From contig BSBN01000213.1 of NCBI GenBank assembly GCA_027924645.1, positions 30,506,501 through 30,570,500 on the forward strand: DNA of 64,000 bases, written 5' to 3'. The notes below the pieces were generated by a model. It saw only the letters and a program-made list of their open reading frames with translations, made no database searches and was not told the DNA's origin. The stretch is from Cunninghamia lanceolata (Eukaryota > Streptophyta > Pinopsida > Cupressales > Cupressaceae). Shown here one piece after another: positions 47,040 to 57,974 of the stretch. How positions within the stretch are numbered: position 1 is the stretch's first letter; each line of letters opens with the position of its first letter. A program made the position numbers and the translations under genes.

Positions 47040-47725
47040 TGAGGAGAGGTAGAAAGGGGAGGGAAGTAGAGAGTGAGAGAGAGGGTAATAGGTAGAGAGG
47101 GGAGGGAAGTAGAGAGCGAGAGAGAGGGTAGGAGGTAGAGAGGGGAGGGAAGAAGAGAGTGAGAGAGAGGGTAGGAGGTAGAGACGAGAGAGAAGTAGAG
47201 AGTGAGAGAGAGAGCACCTGATGTAGAGAGGGGAGGGAAGAAGAGAGTGAGAGAGAAGGTATGAGGTAGAGAGGGGAGGGAAGTAGAGACTCAGAGAGAG
47301 GGTAGGAGATAGAGAGGGGAGGGAAGAAGAGAGTGAGAGAAAGGGTAGGAGGTAGAGAGGGGAGGGAAGTAAAGATTGAGAGAGAGGGTAGGAGGTAGAG
47401 AGGGGAGGGAAGAAGAGAGTGAAAGAGAGGGTAGGAGGTAGAGAGGGGAGGGAAGTAGAGAGGGCGAGAGAGGGTAGGAGATAGAGAGGAGAGGGAAGTA
47501 GAGAGTCAGAGAGGGGAGGAGGTAGAGAGGGGAGGGAAGTAGAGAGTGAGAGAGAAGGTAGGAGGTAGAGTGGAGGGAAGAAGAGAGAGAGAGAGAGAGG
47601 GTACGAGGTAGAGATGGAAGGGAAGTAGAGAGTGAGAGAGAGGGGAGGGAAGTAGCAAGTGAGAGAAAGGGTACAATGTAGAGAGGGGAAGGAAGTAAAG
47701 AGTGAGAGAGAGAGGAGGGGAGGGA
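47040..47725 (+). repeat. GA-rich minisatellite, 43-bp unit, about 16 copies
   Basis: Unit GGTAGAGAGGGGAGGGAAGT + AGAGAG(T/C)GAGAGAGAGGGTAGGA, 43 bp, repeated almost without interruption; some units are shortened or show AAG for AGT. All-purine on the plus strand apart from scattered T and C. The frames it opens (Leu/Ser/Pro-rich on the minus strand) are not genes. Confidence 0.92.
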
Positions 47726-47742
47726 GTGAGTGTTTCAGTTCA

Positions 47743-47780
47743 GCATAACGCGAGCGTGTTGTAACGCGCTCGCATTATGC
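47743..47780. repeat. CpG-rich hairpin
   Basis: GCATAACGCGAGCG (47743-47756) pairs with CGCTCGCATTATGC (47767-47780): a 14-bp stem with one mismatch and a 10-nt loop. It holds several CpGs in an otherwise CpG-poor neighbourhood and lies directly after the minisatellite. A GGAAATTTCC palindrome and GCCTTAGGC follow at 47789-47819. Confidence 0.75.
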
Positions 47781-47819
47781 TTTGCCTTGGAAATTTCCAA
47801 GCCTTAGGCTTGGATTTGC

Positions 47820-49359
47820 CTTGGCCTTCCAACCCAAAGGCTTGGACTGTGTTTAGGTCATCCAAGGATGTGTTTTTCTAAATTCTAACAAAATTCACAT
47901 AATCTGGAGCATGCTCCCCATTAGGATTGTACTTTTTTCAATGAAAAGTCAAAAAAAATACCACCATAATCTTAATCTCTCTATTAGCTATCTAACCATA
48001 TAATTTTTTTCACGTTTTGATTATGTTAAGGGTTTCATCTTTAATTTATTTTATTAGTGTGTCTATTTTTTTTTCAAAAACCAGTGTCTGGTATATTTGA
48101 CTTTTTAAAAACTGTTCATTGAAATTTCAAATTAATTACATTTTTAGAAACTAGACTCCATTCTACATGTATTAAAAAAAATTGATTTTTGATTAGTTTT
48201 CAAAAAATTTAGGGGTAAGCACACTCAATTTTCTATTTTTTAGGATGTGTCCACTTTGAAAATTAGTAAAAAATCAATTATTCATGAAAAAATTATTAGA
48301 AAAATCAGAGATAAACTACATGGTGTTAGCTAATTTCTCACTGGAGTGATTTTTGAAATACTAGAAAAATGTTAACATTTTAGGGGGAGCACACCAAAAG
48401 TTATGTTATGTTTTTTTGAGAAAACCAGAACCAATTTGTGTGCTCCCCCTTTTTGAACCCCTTAATCTCAACCATTTTTTAAACCAATTAGTAGTTTAGA
48501 AACTAGATTCAGAGCACTACGACTCTTGTTTTTGTTGTTTTCAAATTTTGAGTGTAACTATCTTCAATTTCTCATCCAACATTAGTCTTTCCTAATTTCA
48601 AAAAAAAAAAGTGGCATCTTAAGACCCTCTTTTGGTCCCTCATATTTGTGCACTTACCCTTATTTAATCCCCTATTTTGTGCACTTTTGATTAAGTTGAC
48701 TAATCCACTTAATCAACTTAACCACATGCTTGCACATTCCTAACCATGCTTAAATGCATTCAAACCCTCTCATCTTCCAACATGAACAAAGGCATGGGCT
48801 TTTCTACAATACCACAAGGGTCTCTTACAAAGGGATGGGCCAGTACCTTGCACATCCCTCTAAAATGGGGTCCTTTTGTCCCTTTTCAATCTCCTCCATC
48901 CATTTATTTCAAGACCATCCTTGACCCTTGATCTTTCCTTGATCCAAGGACCATATTTATCCTCCAATCCTATCATGCCACTTGGTGGCCTATTATCAAT
49001 CCAATCCTCTCAACAATCCTCAACCATTGATCTCCCAAATCAATCCTATCCATCCAATCCCTCAGCCAAAAATCTATAAATAACCATCAACCCAATCCAT
49101 TTTCAAGTCTCCATGTTATTCAAGGTTATGCTGCCATTTTGTGGAGCAATCAACACATCCAACATCAAGGAGCACATCCAAAGATCAAGGTTTGGATTTG
49201 AGGTTCATAGTTTAGCTTCATTTCTTATATTCATTCCTTTAGCTCAATCATGAGGTTGCATTAGATTATGAGTAGAATAGGATAATATTGGTTTAGTTTG
49301 TTCCTCATTTTCTATATGTATACAACTCCATTTCAAATAATTTATGGGTATTTCCCTAG
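47820..49359. other. Non-coding, LTR-like stretch
   Basis: No gene recognised. Contains an inverted repeat GGGGGAGCACAC (48383-48394) and GTGTGCTCCCCC (48438-48449). The 48640-49200 part reads like LTR/leader sequence of the chromovirus remnant that follows, but no second copy is present to prove it. Confidence 0.4.
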
Positions 49360-49960
49360 AGGTGTTTTAGAATTAAGGGAACTTGCAAAAACTAAGGATC
49401 ATGCAAAAGTGTTGAAAGCGAAGAGTTTGCTAAGTATATACAAGATTTGTACCAAGTGAAGGAAGGACTATCTTAGAGTAACCAGTAGTATAAATATCTA
49501 GCCAATACTAAAAGGAGAGAAAAGAGTTTTTAAGTAGGGGACATGGTGTTTTCTCATGTTCAAAGAGAAATATTCTCCAGTCATACATACAACAAGCTCA
49601 AATGGAGGAAAAATCAAACCTTACAAAATTATGAAGAAAATTTCACCAAATGCATGAGATGGAGTTTTTGATGGGTCTATGCATCTCACCAATATTTAAT
49701 GTTTCTAATGTATACACCTATTATGATGGGGAGACATTGCAGCAACAAGAGGAAGAAGAAATAATGCCAAAATGGTGGATGACACAACTACCTGAGAGAG
49801 AATGAGAGGAGGTTGAGGACATACTAGATTCTAGGGTGATTAAGTAGACCAAAGGTAGAGAATATAAAGAATATCTCATGAAATGGAGGAATAGACCAAT
49901 AGACAAGCTAACTAGTTGAATTCAAGCAAGATTGAAAAGTTTAGGTTTAACTAGTGGCAA
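49360..49960 (+). pseudogene. Chromovirus (Ty3/gypsy) integrase C-terminus with chromodomain, decayed
   Basis: Plus-strand reading through stops gives the integrase tail (LAKTKDHAKVLKAKSLLSIYK, then GT/DMVFSHVQREIF) and then a chromodomain: VEDILDSRVIK-TKGREYKEYLMKWRNRPID, matching the family pattern ILDSRxxRxxxEYLVKW. A chromodomain at the end of integrase is the hallmark of chromoviruses, which target chromatin. Stops and shifts throughout. Confidence 0.75.
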
Positions 49961-50012
49961 CATACAATTTGGTTGTGAACAGGGGCTCATGAATTTTGTT
50001 ATCTTGGTGGTT

Positions 50013-51060
50013 TAATGTAGAGGCATCATTCCTAGTCAATCAAAATCAATGATTACTTCCTATGCCTATGAATTTTTAAAATTCTTACTTTTTCCAACCG
50101 TTTCAAAAGTTCAAACTATGTTGTTTGAACTCAAGGAATCATTTGACCTACTCCCAGTGACTAATGCACAAAAGTTCTAGAAAGATGGAATAAGTAGGAA
50201 CTTTAGGTGGTAATGAGTTTAAAGGAGGAGGATCTAGAATTAATGACATATTTTGGCACCCATATGTAATAACCACCTTAGTTACTACTATTTTTTTAAA
50301 TGCAAAACACCTGAAGTACTATTTAATCGACCAAGCATCTTTTATTTGATTTAGAGGTGCTAACTTCATAGACTTGCCATGTTCATATCCCTGGAATTCA
50401 TTTTGTTCCATGACACATATTCTCACTCTAGAATATGGAAAACTCCCAAAGTTAGGGTCATCCCTAGACCTATAACTAAGCCTCAAGGGTTCATTTGTAA
50501 TGGCCTTACCTATGTATTCCCTCTTGGGAATTAGAGGATCTATAGTTCATACACCACAATAGAAAGAATCCATCCTTTCCTCTGATATGAGATCTTTGAT
50601 CTCACCTTTTAAATCACAACCATTAGTTGATCTTATGCTTCCAAATTTGTCCATACATAATATAATTAGTTTATGTGCTACAAATTAGAATCTTAGGATA
50701 CTAATAATTACAAATAAAATATAAAATAAATAAAATGAGAATTATACAAGCATAGATTTAACACATTACACAATATTTACATGGAGAAAAACTTTCTGGG
50801 TAAAAAAACCCCACAAAACATGATTTTATTATAAAACACTTACAAAATTGTCTATACAATTATAGATAGAACCTAGGGAAACACTTCTCCACTTACTTTC
50901 ACATAGCCATAATACCTCATGTGCATAGTGATAGAATTCACTTTAAATATCCAAATTCCAACACCACTCAAATGAGAGAGAACCTCCTTAAATATAGGAG
51001 AAAGGGTGGAAAAGTACTTAAAGGGGTATTAGTTACACCTATTCAAAGCAACCATTTGTA
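50013..51060. other. Possible LTR of the chromovirus remnant; no gene
   Basis: Starts TAATGTAGAGGCATCAT soon after the chromodomain, which resembles the TGATG(T/C)AG-GCAT termini of the non-autonomous elements at 27.0 and 56.4 kb. No matching second LTR or TSD was found. The rest is AT-rich with nothing recognised. Confidence 0.3.
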
Positions 51061-51152
51061 AATAATTAATAATCTAATAGTTATTAGATTATTAATTATT
51101 AAATGGTATATGCTTTATAAAGCATACCATAAACATAAGGTTTTATAACCTT
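51061..51152. repeat. Cluster of three adjacent AT palindromes
   Basis: A perfect 19-bp inverted repeat (AATAATTAATAATCTAATA at 51061-51079, complement at 51082-51100) is followed by an imperfect ATGGTAT..GCTTTATAAAGC..ATACCAT (51103-51130) and AAGGTT-TTAT-AACCTT (51137-51152). Confidence 0.85.
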
Positions 51153-51159
51153 ATATTAT

Positions 51160-54100
51160 AACAATATATAAATGCTATAAGGGTATTGTTGATGGGTGTT
51201 TTTGCACACAAAAACTTAGATAAAATACTAAGTATCTTATCTCTCCTAAAAGAAATCAAATCCCAACAAATCAAAAAATGATTACCCTAAGGTCTTTACC
51301 AGCCAGGTCTTGGCCTTACAACATAACTCAGTTGATTGATATTCTTTGCTATTCCAACAAGGGGCCTTACACAAATCTGGACAAACTTTCAACACACAAG
51401 ATTAAAATGCACATAAACCAATTAGTTTTCAAATTTAAAAATGCATGAACAAACCGATCCAAACATATATTACCATAAAAAGTATCATTTCTTATTACAA
51501 CTAGCAATATATCAACTTGCATTCATGAAATATCAATTTTATAGCAGCACTATGCAAGTTTGAGAGACCTATTCTAATCCTAAACTAACTAGATCTGATA
51601 AAAAAGTGTAAAAGAAAGGGAAAGATAGAGAAATGTTAGAGAGAAAACTAACTAAAACTCAAGCTTTTACTAACATTTCAGCCTCAACAATGGATAGACA
51701 AGTCTATAAACATTAACAAATCTTGATTTGACCATGAAAAACCAACCATCAAGCTTCAAGAAGGTGTAATCTTCAAAGGGATTTTTCCAAATCATGAAGC
51801 AATCTTCATCAAACACCTAATTATGAGCATAGTTCAACAAGATTCTTCACAAAATGAAAGAAATAGGTGTTGAGGCTAACCCACAAAGCAATCTACAATC
51901 AAAAATCACAAGGGTATGGACACTTCACAAACTCATCAAATATCCATCAAAATAGCTACTGAAAATGTAAGAAAAACCTCTTCTTGGTGTTTAGAAACTA
52001 TGAAACAGACTTTGTATGATGACAAGTTCAAAAAATCTCAACAATTTCTATTCACTAACTTGACTAGAAACCATGAAGTAAACTTATATTGAGCTTAAAA
52101 TATTGACAAATATCAACAATTTCCAAACTTGGTGTGGATAAAACCATGAAAAATAAAAGAATACTATGTATTTTCTCTCAAATCCAAAGTACAGATGTGT
52201 TTCGAATTGTCTCAAATGATTTTTTCCAACCCTTTACAAAGAATTCAGATGTACATATATACAAGTCCTCTAAAAGATACTAAGTTTTCACTTTTACAAT
52301 CAATGGCTATGATCAATTTGATCTAATGGCTCACATTTGATGCTCAAAGACAAAGTCAATATTGGTGGCAAGTACAATTTCAAAGATATTTCTCCTTGTC
52401 TCCTTGTAGTTTCTCCAAAAATTTCCCCTTAGTAGCAAAAAGTAACTTTTTTTTGTCTCCACATTTAATTTTTGGTAGTGAGTTTTCTATTTTTTTAAAT
52501 TAACTTTTTCTAGTTGAAAACATTTAATATTTGCAACTACATCTCCAAATCATTTACTTTTGCAACTACAACTCTAACTCCTTGTTGTAGTATGACAAAT
52601 CTTTATGAAAAAGACATTTACAGCTATAGAAAATATTTTTCTTCTCCATAGGCAGCTATAGCTCTTCATTTTCCATGTGCAAACATGAGTATGCATCTAT
52701 AGGTGATCAATTCTATCATAAAAAGTGCATTTCTAACCCTTATTCTTCATATCTCCTTCATTTTCAACCATTAATCTTCATCTCAAATCTGGAACAACAA
52801 GCTAGGACCTCATGGGAGGCTACACCATTCATGTTCAAGGCTACAAATCAGGTATAAGGTCATACATTTCACTTTTTCTCAACTACAATGCATTGTTCCT
52901 TTCATTTTTCATCATTTTTGGTTCCAAGTGTGCATGTATAGTAATATTTTAGGTCTAATTTTGTGTTGTTCTAGCTCCTCAGGTTTGTCTTCATTCTTGT
53001 TGATATTATCTTAACTTCATTTTGTAGGTACAATAGTGGTATGGGTCTAAAAATCAAGTTCCTTCATGGATGGGACAACAGAGTATCTCCAGATCTTCAT
53101 GTCTCAATGATGCCCCCAATTGGTCTCCACATGTTTCCAACCTCTCAAACCTACAAACAATAATTCCCAGCATCAAATTCATCATTAATAAATCATTTCC
53201 AATCAAAACATGTCCAAATATATCCATTTTAAGTCATATATTAGTCATAGACAACGGGTTGTCAAATTTGTTGTCATGGGCAACTTCATAAATTTGTTGT
53301 TATTTTGTCTTTTTTAGTTTTTTTTCATCAGTTCATTACATTTTCCACCTTCCTATGCCTTCAATTACCTTGAAAATGACCCTTGGACTCATTATGCAAC
53401 CAATCAAACTCAGAAATTAGAATCACCATGGTTGTCTTAGGTATGTTAGGATTGTCAAAATGTAATTTTAGAATTGTTTTATGGTGATCTCAAGTGAAAC
53501 ATAGAGATCATATACATTCAGGCCTTTAGACACCTCTTGTGTAATATTGGAATACTTTCTGGTTGTGAGTACCCTGTGATGAAAGTAGACCTCCAAATTA
53601 TGGGCTAGTTCCCTTTTGATTTTCTCATAAATTAATGACTTTGAAGAAAAGAGATAGAAAGATCTAAAATGAATATGCCAAAACTAAAACTAAATGGATG
53701 GTGATGCATGAAAATAAACTTAATTTACAACCTATTTCACATCAACTTTTCACTAATCCTGCTCATACAAATCAGTTTGATCAACTCCACCACATAAATA
53801 TTTCACAGAAAAAGCCCAATTTAACTGACACAATCTGCAACCTGTGATAAAATCCAAACTTTGCTTACAAGCACTCATGAAATGAGACAAAAGAATCTTA
53901 GGTTTTATGATGAAACACAAACAATCTTTGATCAAATCACTTACACAAGGCAAGACACCTGAAATTGATAAGATGAATCTCTGATTATGCTAAAAACATG
54001 AAGGAAAATACTGCAATAGTCACAATAAAACTGATATAAACCTGTAATAACCTATTGTAATATCAATATTTGGATGAAAAATGTGAGTTACAAACTGATG

Positions 54101-54453
54101 GCCTTTGCAATGTGCAAAAGGCAAATAGCAAGAACTAAGAAAAACAAAAGTTTTTTCTCCTATATACAAAAGATGACTCCAATGAGTCAGAATGGGTTAA
54201 CTGAAGTCAACTCAACTCAAAAATATCTCCATGAATCTCTTCCATGAGCAAAAATTAAAAGCCCCAAAAAGAGGGGTCAAAACTGATGTAATTTGAGCAA
54301 AAATATGCTCAAACTCACTGTCACAATCAGTTTGACCAAAGTTAACTTTGAAACCACATGAGATAACTGAAAATCAGGACCAAACTCTCCAGTTCAACTC
54401 CTCTCCTTTGATTTTGCATGATTTGACATGAAGTTAATAGTTTGAACAAATAA
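51160..54453. other. Long non-coding stretch, probably old LTR-element sequence
   Basis: No convincing gene. A TGTTGATGGGTGTTTTTGCA at about 51188 looks like an LTR start but has no second copy here. Short frames at 52675-52857 and 53070-53291 lie near GT/AG-like sites (ATCAG|GTATAAGG; TTTGTAG|GTACAA), perhaps leader exons of a dead element, but without recognisable products. Confidence 0.4.
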
Positions 54454-54563
54454 TAAAGTAATCCATGAAGAATTACTTTACTAGGTGTCATAGATTTGCT
54501 CAACTTTTTGCATTTTTATGACAAATAATAAAGTAATTTATAAACTATTACTTTATCATTTGT
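54454..54563. repeat. Two AT palindromes
   Basis: TAAAGTAAT (54454-54462) with complement at 54472-54480, and a 17-bp arm ACAAATAATAAAGTAAT (54521-54537) with complement at 54547-54563 (16 of 17 pair). Both hairpins share the AAAGTAAT core. Confidence 0.8.
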
Positions 54564-56409
54564 TTACATTATTTATTTCATTTCATTTCATGAAGAGTCA
54601 AGGGGAATTACATATTTTCAATTTCAGCATTTCACCCTTGGTCAATAGAAAATAAATACACAAATACCTTATGACTCCCTTTGTCCTTCATGTTTTCCTC
54701 ATGCATCTTTGTGGTACTACAGTCTCAACACTTGCTCAAATTTGACTAAGGCATGTAAATAAGGTCAAAATCTCACCTTGCCCTCAAAAACCATATTTGC
54801 AGATAATGATAGATATGAAAAAAATAAACACAACCTTATCTCTCCCATGTCATCACATGTATTCCTATCTCAAATCTCATTAAACCTTTAAAAGAACATC
54901 ATAAAAACACCTTATGACTCCCTTCACCACCTTCAAGTCTTGGGCTCCTCAACAAAATGATTAGGTTTTTTGACTTAAAAAGTCTTAGACCACAGGTAGC
55001 ATTTTGATTTGGCAATGATTTTTAAAAAAATAAAATCAAGAGTGACAATGCCTGTGCAGGGAATCTCAAACAAAAGAGTTTCTAAAACTAAAAAATGTCA
55101 TTTTACATTCTTGCATTTATGTCATCTTGGTGTCTCTTTGTTGCACCGCCATGCTAGGGTTTCACTACTCTGTGTGAGGGTTCTTGAAGGGTTTTGGAGT
55201 TTTCTGAGACTATGTTTCTACCATATAATCTTGTAAACTCTACCTTCAATAGGCAAGAATACTACCTTTAATGTTATATCTCTGTATTTTGCTTTTATTC
55301 ATTGGCATAAAAATAAGAAAAATACGTTTCTGGCTTCTATTTCCTTCTAATCTTTACAAAGGTTATAAATGTTTTGAAATGAGACCTTTGAAGCTTTTTT
55401 GGCATAGGTTTCCTCTATATATTTGCTTTTGTTCATGACTGTATCATCGTCTCTACACCTTCAAACTTTTTTTTTGAAATACATTACCCTCTGTAAACGA
55501 ATATGGCTAACTTGAGTGGCTACCCATATGGCTCTGTATTTGAAAGGGTATGTTGGAGCATTTTGACTATATTTTCTTAGCTTCTTGCTTAATGGAGGAA
55601 AAAGACCCATTGTTTCCCTTACTATGCCATGAATGGCTGCTAGGGTTTGTATTTATATGAAGGCCTTCTCTATTTGGGTTTCTTGTTTGTTAGAGAAAAT
55701 GGCTATTGCATATTTACTCTTAATTCACAACAAAAAGTGGCAAATATTTGTTCTATCTTTGTTGTCCAGCTAAGCTTTCCCATGGATGTCATGCTTTCTC
55801 TACATAGCTTTCTCTACACCTGTTACAGTCATTAATGACTGTCCTATCTTGACATTAGTACAGTCATTAATGAATGTAACTTTCATTGCTGCTACAAGTG
55901 ACCAAAACCTTTATAACTATCCTTAAAACCTCTAAGATGACTGCCCTTAAACAAGTCTTCATAGGACTGTCATTTTCCTTTAGTTATTTGCTCAATATGG
56001 TTTATAACCATGGTGAATGGTTTTGAAGACAAGCTTGACCTCCTATGACAGTGATTCCCCTTTATATGTACCATTACAAGGTAAGTCAACTTATGACTAA
56101 CTTAACCTTGCTGCCTCTGCACTTTGTCATACATTCGCTGTCTTCATGGATCTTATGAACCTAAAAGAAACCACTGGCATTGTACATATACAATAAACAA
56201 AACATAAACCTACTTCTCTTGATTTCAAAACTTGGAAACCATGTACAATGCCAATGGATCACTGTGAATATGTTTGGACTGGGAACTTGATTTTATGACT
56301 CTGTGCATTTGGATACCTTCTTTTAGAATGTTGTCTTTGTCTCAAATTGACAAAGGACTGTGAATGCACTTGAAATACACTACTACCACTGTCACTGTGG
56401 TTTACAAGT
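54564..56409. other. Non-coding stretch left of the LARD element
   Basis: No gene recognised. Contains repeated phrases such as (A)CAGTCATTAATGA(C/A)TGT near 55820-55880. It is the host sequence of the insertion at 56415 and continues at 61725. Confidence 0.45.
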
Positions 56410-56414
56410 CTACC

Positions 56415-57881
56415 TGATGCAGGGGCATTGTGCTCCAAATAATCTTGATTTTTAATTTCTGTATGTTTTGTTTTGTTTTGATATTTTGTCTGTTGTGGTG
56501 GCTCTTTGGACTCTCCTGTCATTTATAAAGGAGTCCCTTTCATCAGTCATTGGGCAATTGTAGAATTATCCTATCACTAAATGATAGAAACTGTTGGCAA
56601 TTATTCTTTAGACTGACAGTCTTGAAATTTTATGACAGTTATAGTTTTAAGAAAAGAGGAATGGACAGGAGGAAGAGATAATGCCATCATCTTCTAAGGA
56701 GGTCGATAGTAGAAAGAAAACTAACCATCATGGTGAATGGTTAGAGGGCCATTGTGGCGAAGATGTAGGAGGCAGTAAGTAATGATTTAAGACATGAGGT
56801 GGTTACGGGTAGTAGAAATACTAACAGAAGGAATAAGTAACTAGTAGAATATAATGGTGAAGAAGGCCAAAGGCCAAAAATATCGAGGGCCATTAAGTGA
56901 AAGAGGGAATCAATTCTTGGAAGTGTTATGAGAAACTGGAGGCCACTCGTCTCAGGAATTGGTAGGAGGATGATAGATGAAAGGAAACATAGAAACGATC
57001 ATTAGTGGAAGGAGGCTGACAGTTATACAAAGAACAGGCTGATAATAATAGTGGCTGATAACAAGTTTGGGGTGGTTTGAATATAAGACCATCGTTGGTA
57101 GAAAGAAAGGAGGGAGGAAGGCTGATAGGTAGAGGCCTAGAGAAAAAAGATAGAGGCCAATTTGGAAGAAATAGAGAGGTCAATAAAACTCAGGCCGAAT
57201 TGAGTGGAGGAGGTAGAATGACCAATAAAGGGAGAAAACAGAGGCTAAAGAATGAGAAGAAGATTGATATGTTGATGAAGGATCGATGATGCATAAAGAG
57301 GGAGAGGCCATGAATCAGAAGAGGCAGATAGGGCCAAAGAGGATGAGCAAATCAATGATTTCCTATAGGGAAGAGGTTGTATGAGTTAATGCAGAACAAT
57401 TATAGTGAAGAAGTCCTGATTCCTTTGGAGTTGGAATGATAGCAGCTCAGGTATTTGAAAGGTTGCTTGTTGCAGGCCATGAAATGACAGATGAAGATAT
57501 AGAAGGAGGATGGGAGGTTATGAAGAGAGTATCAATTGTGTAGGAAAGAAAGAAGAGATTTTGTTTGACTACTCTTAGTAAGGCCGATTGTGTAGGCCAT
57601 TAGATAGTTATTGTAATGCTTAAATATGAATTAGAATACCGTGGAATTTGGGGTTTACTTCTATCTTGTTTGATTTCAATGATAATATGAATCTACATAT
57701 TAACACTCTTGTCATTTGAGATTTCTTTATTAAGACTGGAAGGAATACATTCGAGCTCCTATCATTATTTCTAAATCTCTATTAGGTTGAATGCATTGTG
57801 AAGTTGTTTCATTCTATGGCTGGTAAGTTAGCCATCGTTTGGTTTCTAAGCATGTGCATGAATTTAGAACTCGTGCTATTA
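56415..57881 (+). repeat. 5' LTR of the LARD element
   Basis: 1467 bp. Includes a run of purine-rich modules (AGGCCGATAG-type) at about 56690-57350. Its last bases are TATTA where the right copy keeps TATCA. Confidence 0.93.
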
Positions 57882-57884
57882 GAT

Positions 57885-57896
57885 TGGTATCAGAGC
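57885..57896 (+). promoter_or_regulatory. Primer binding site, initiator-Met tRNA type
   Basis: TGGTATCAGAGC, the standard plant iMet primer site, three bases after the LTR. Confidence 0.93.
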
Positions 57897-57974
57897 ACAG
57901 AAGGTCTTGAGTGCTAAGTAGATCTCCAAAGTGAGGCAACTTAGCCTAGACCAGTGAAACGAGAGGAAGAAAAC

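Noticed and set aside
47020..47217. Minus-strand Leu/Ser/Pro-rich ORF
   Set aside because: Passive frame through the GA-rich minisatellite; every unit repeats the same residues and no start context or flanking coding exists.
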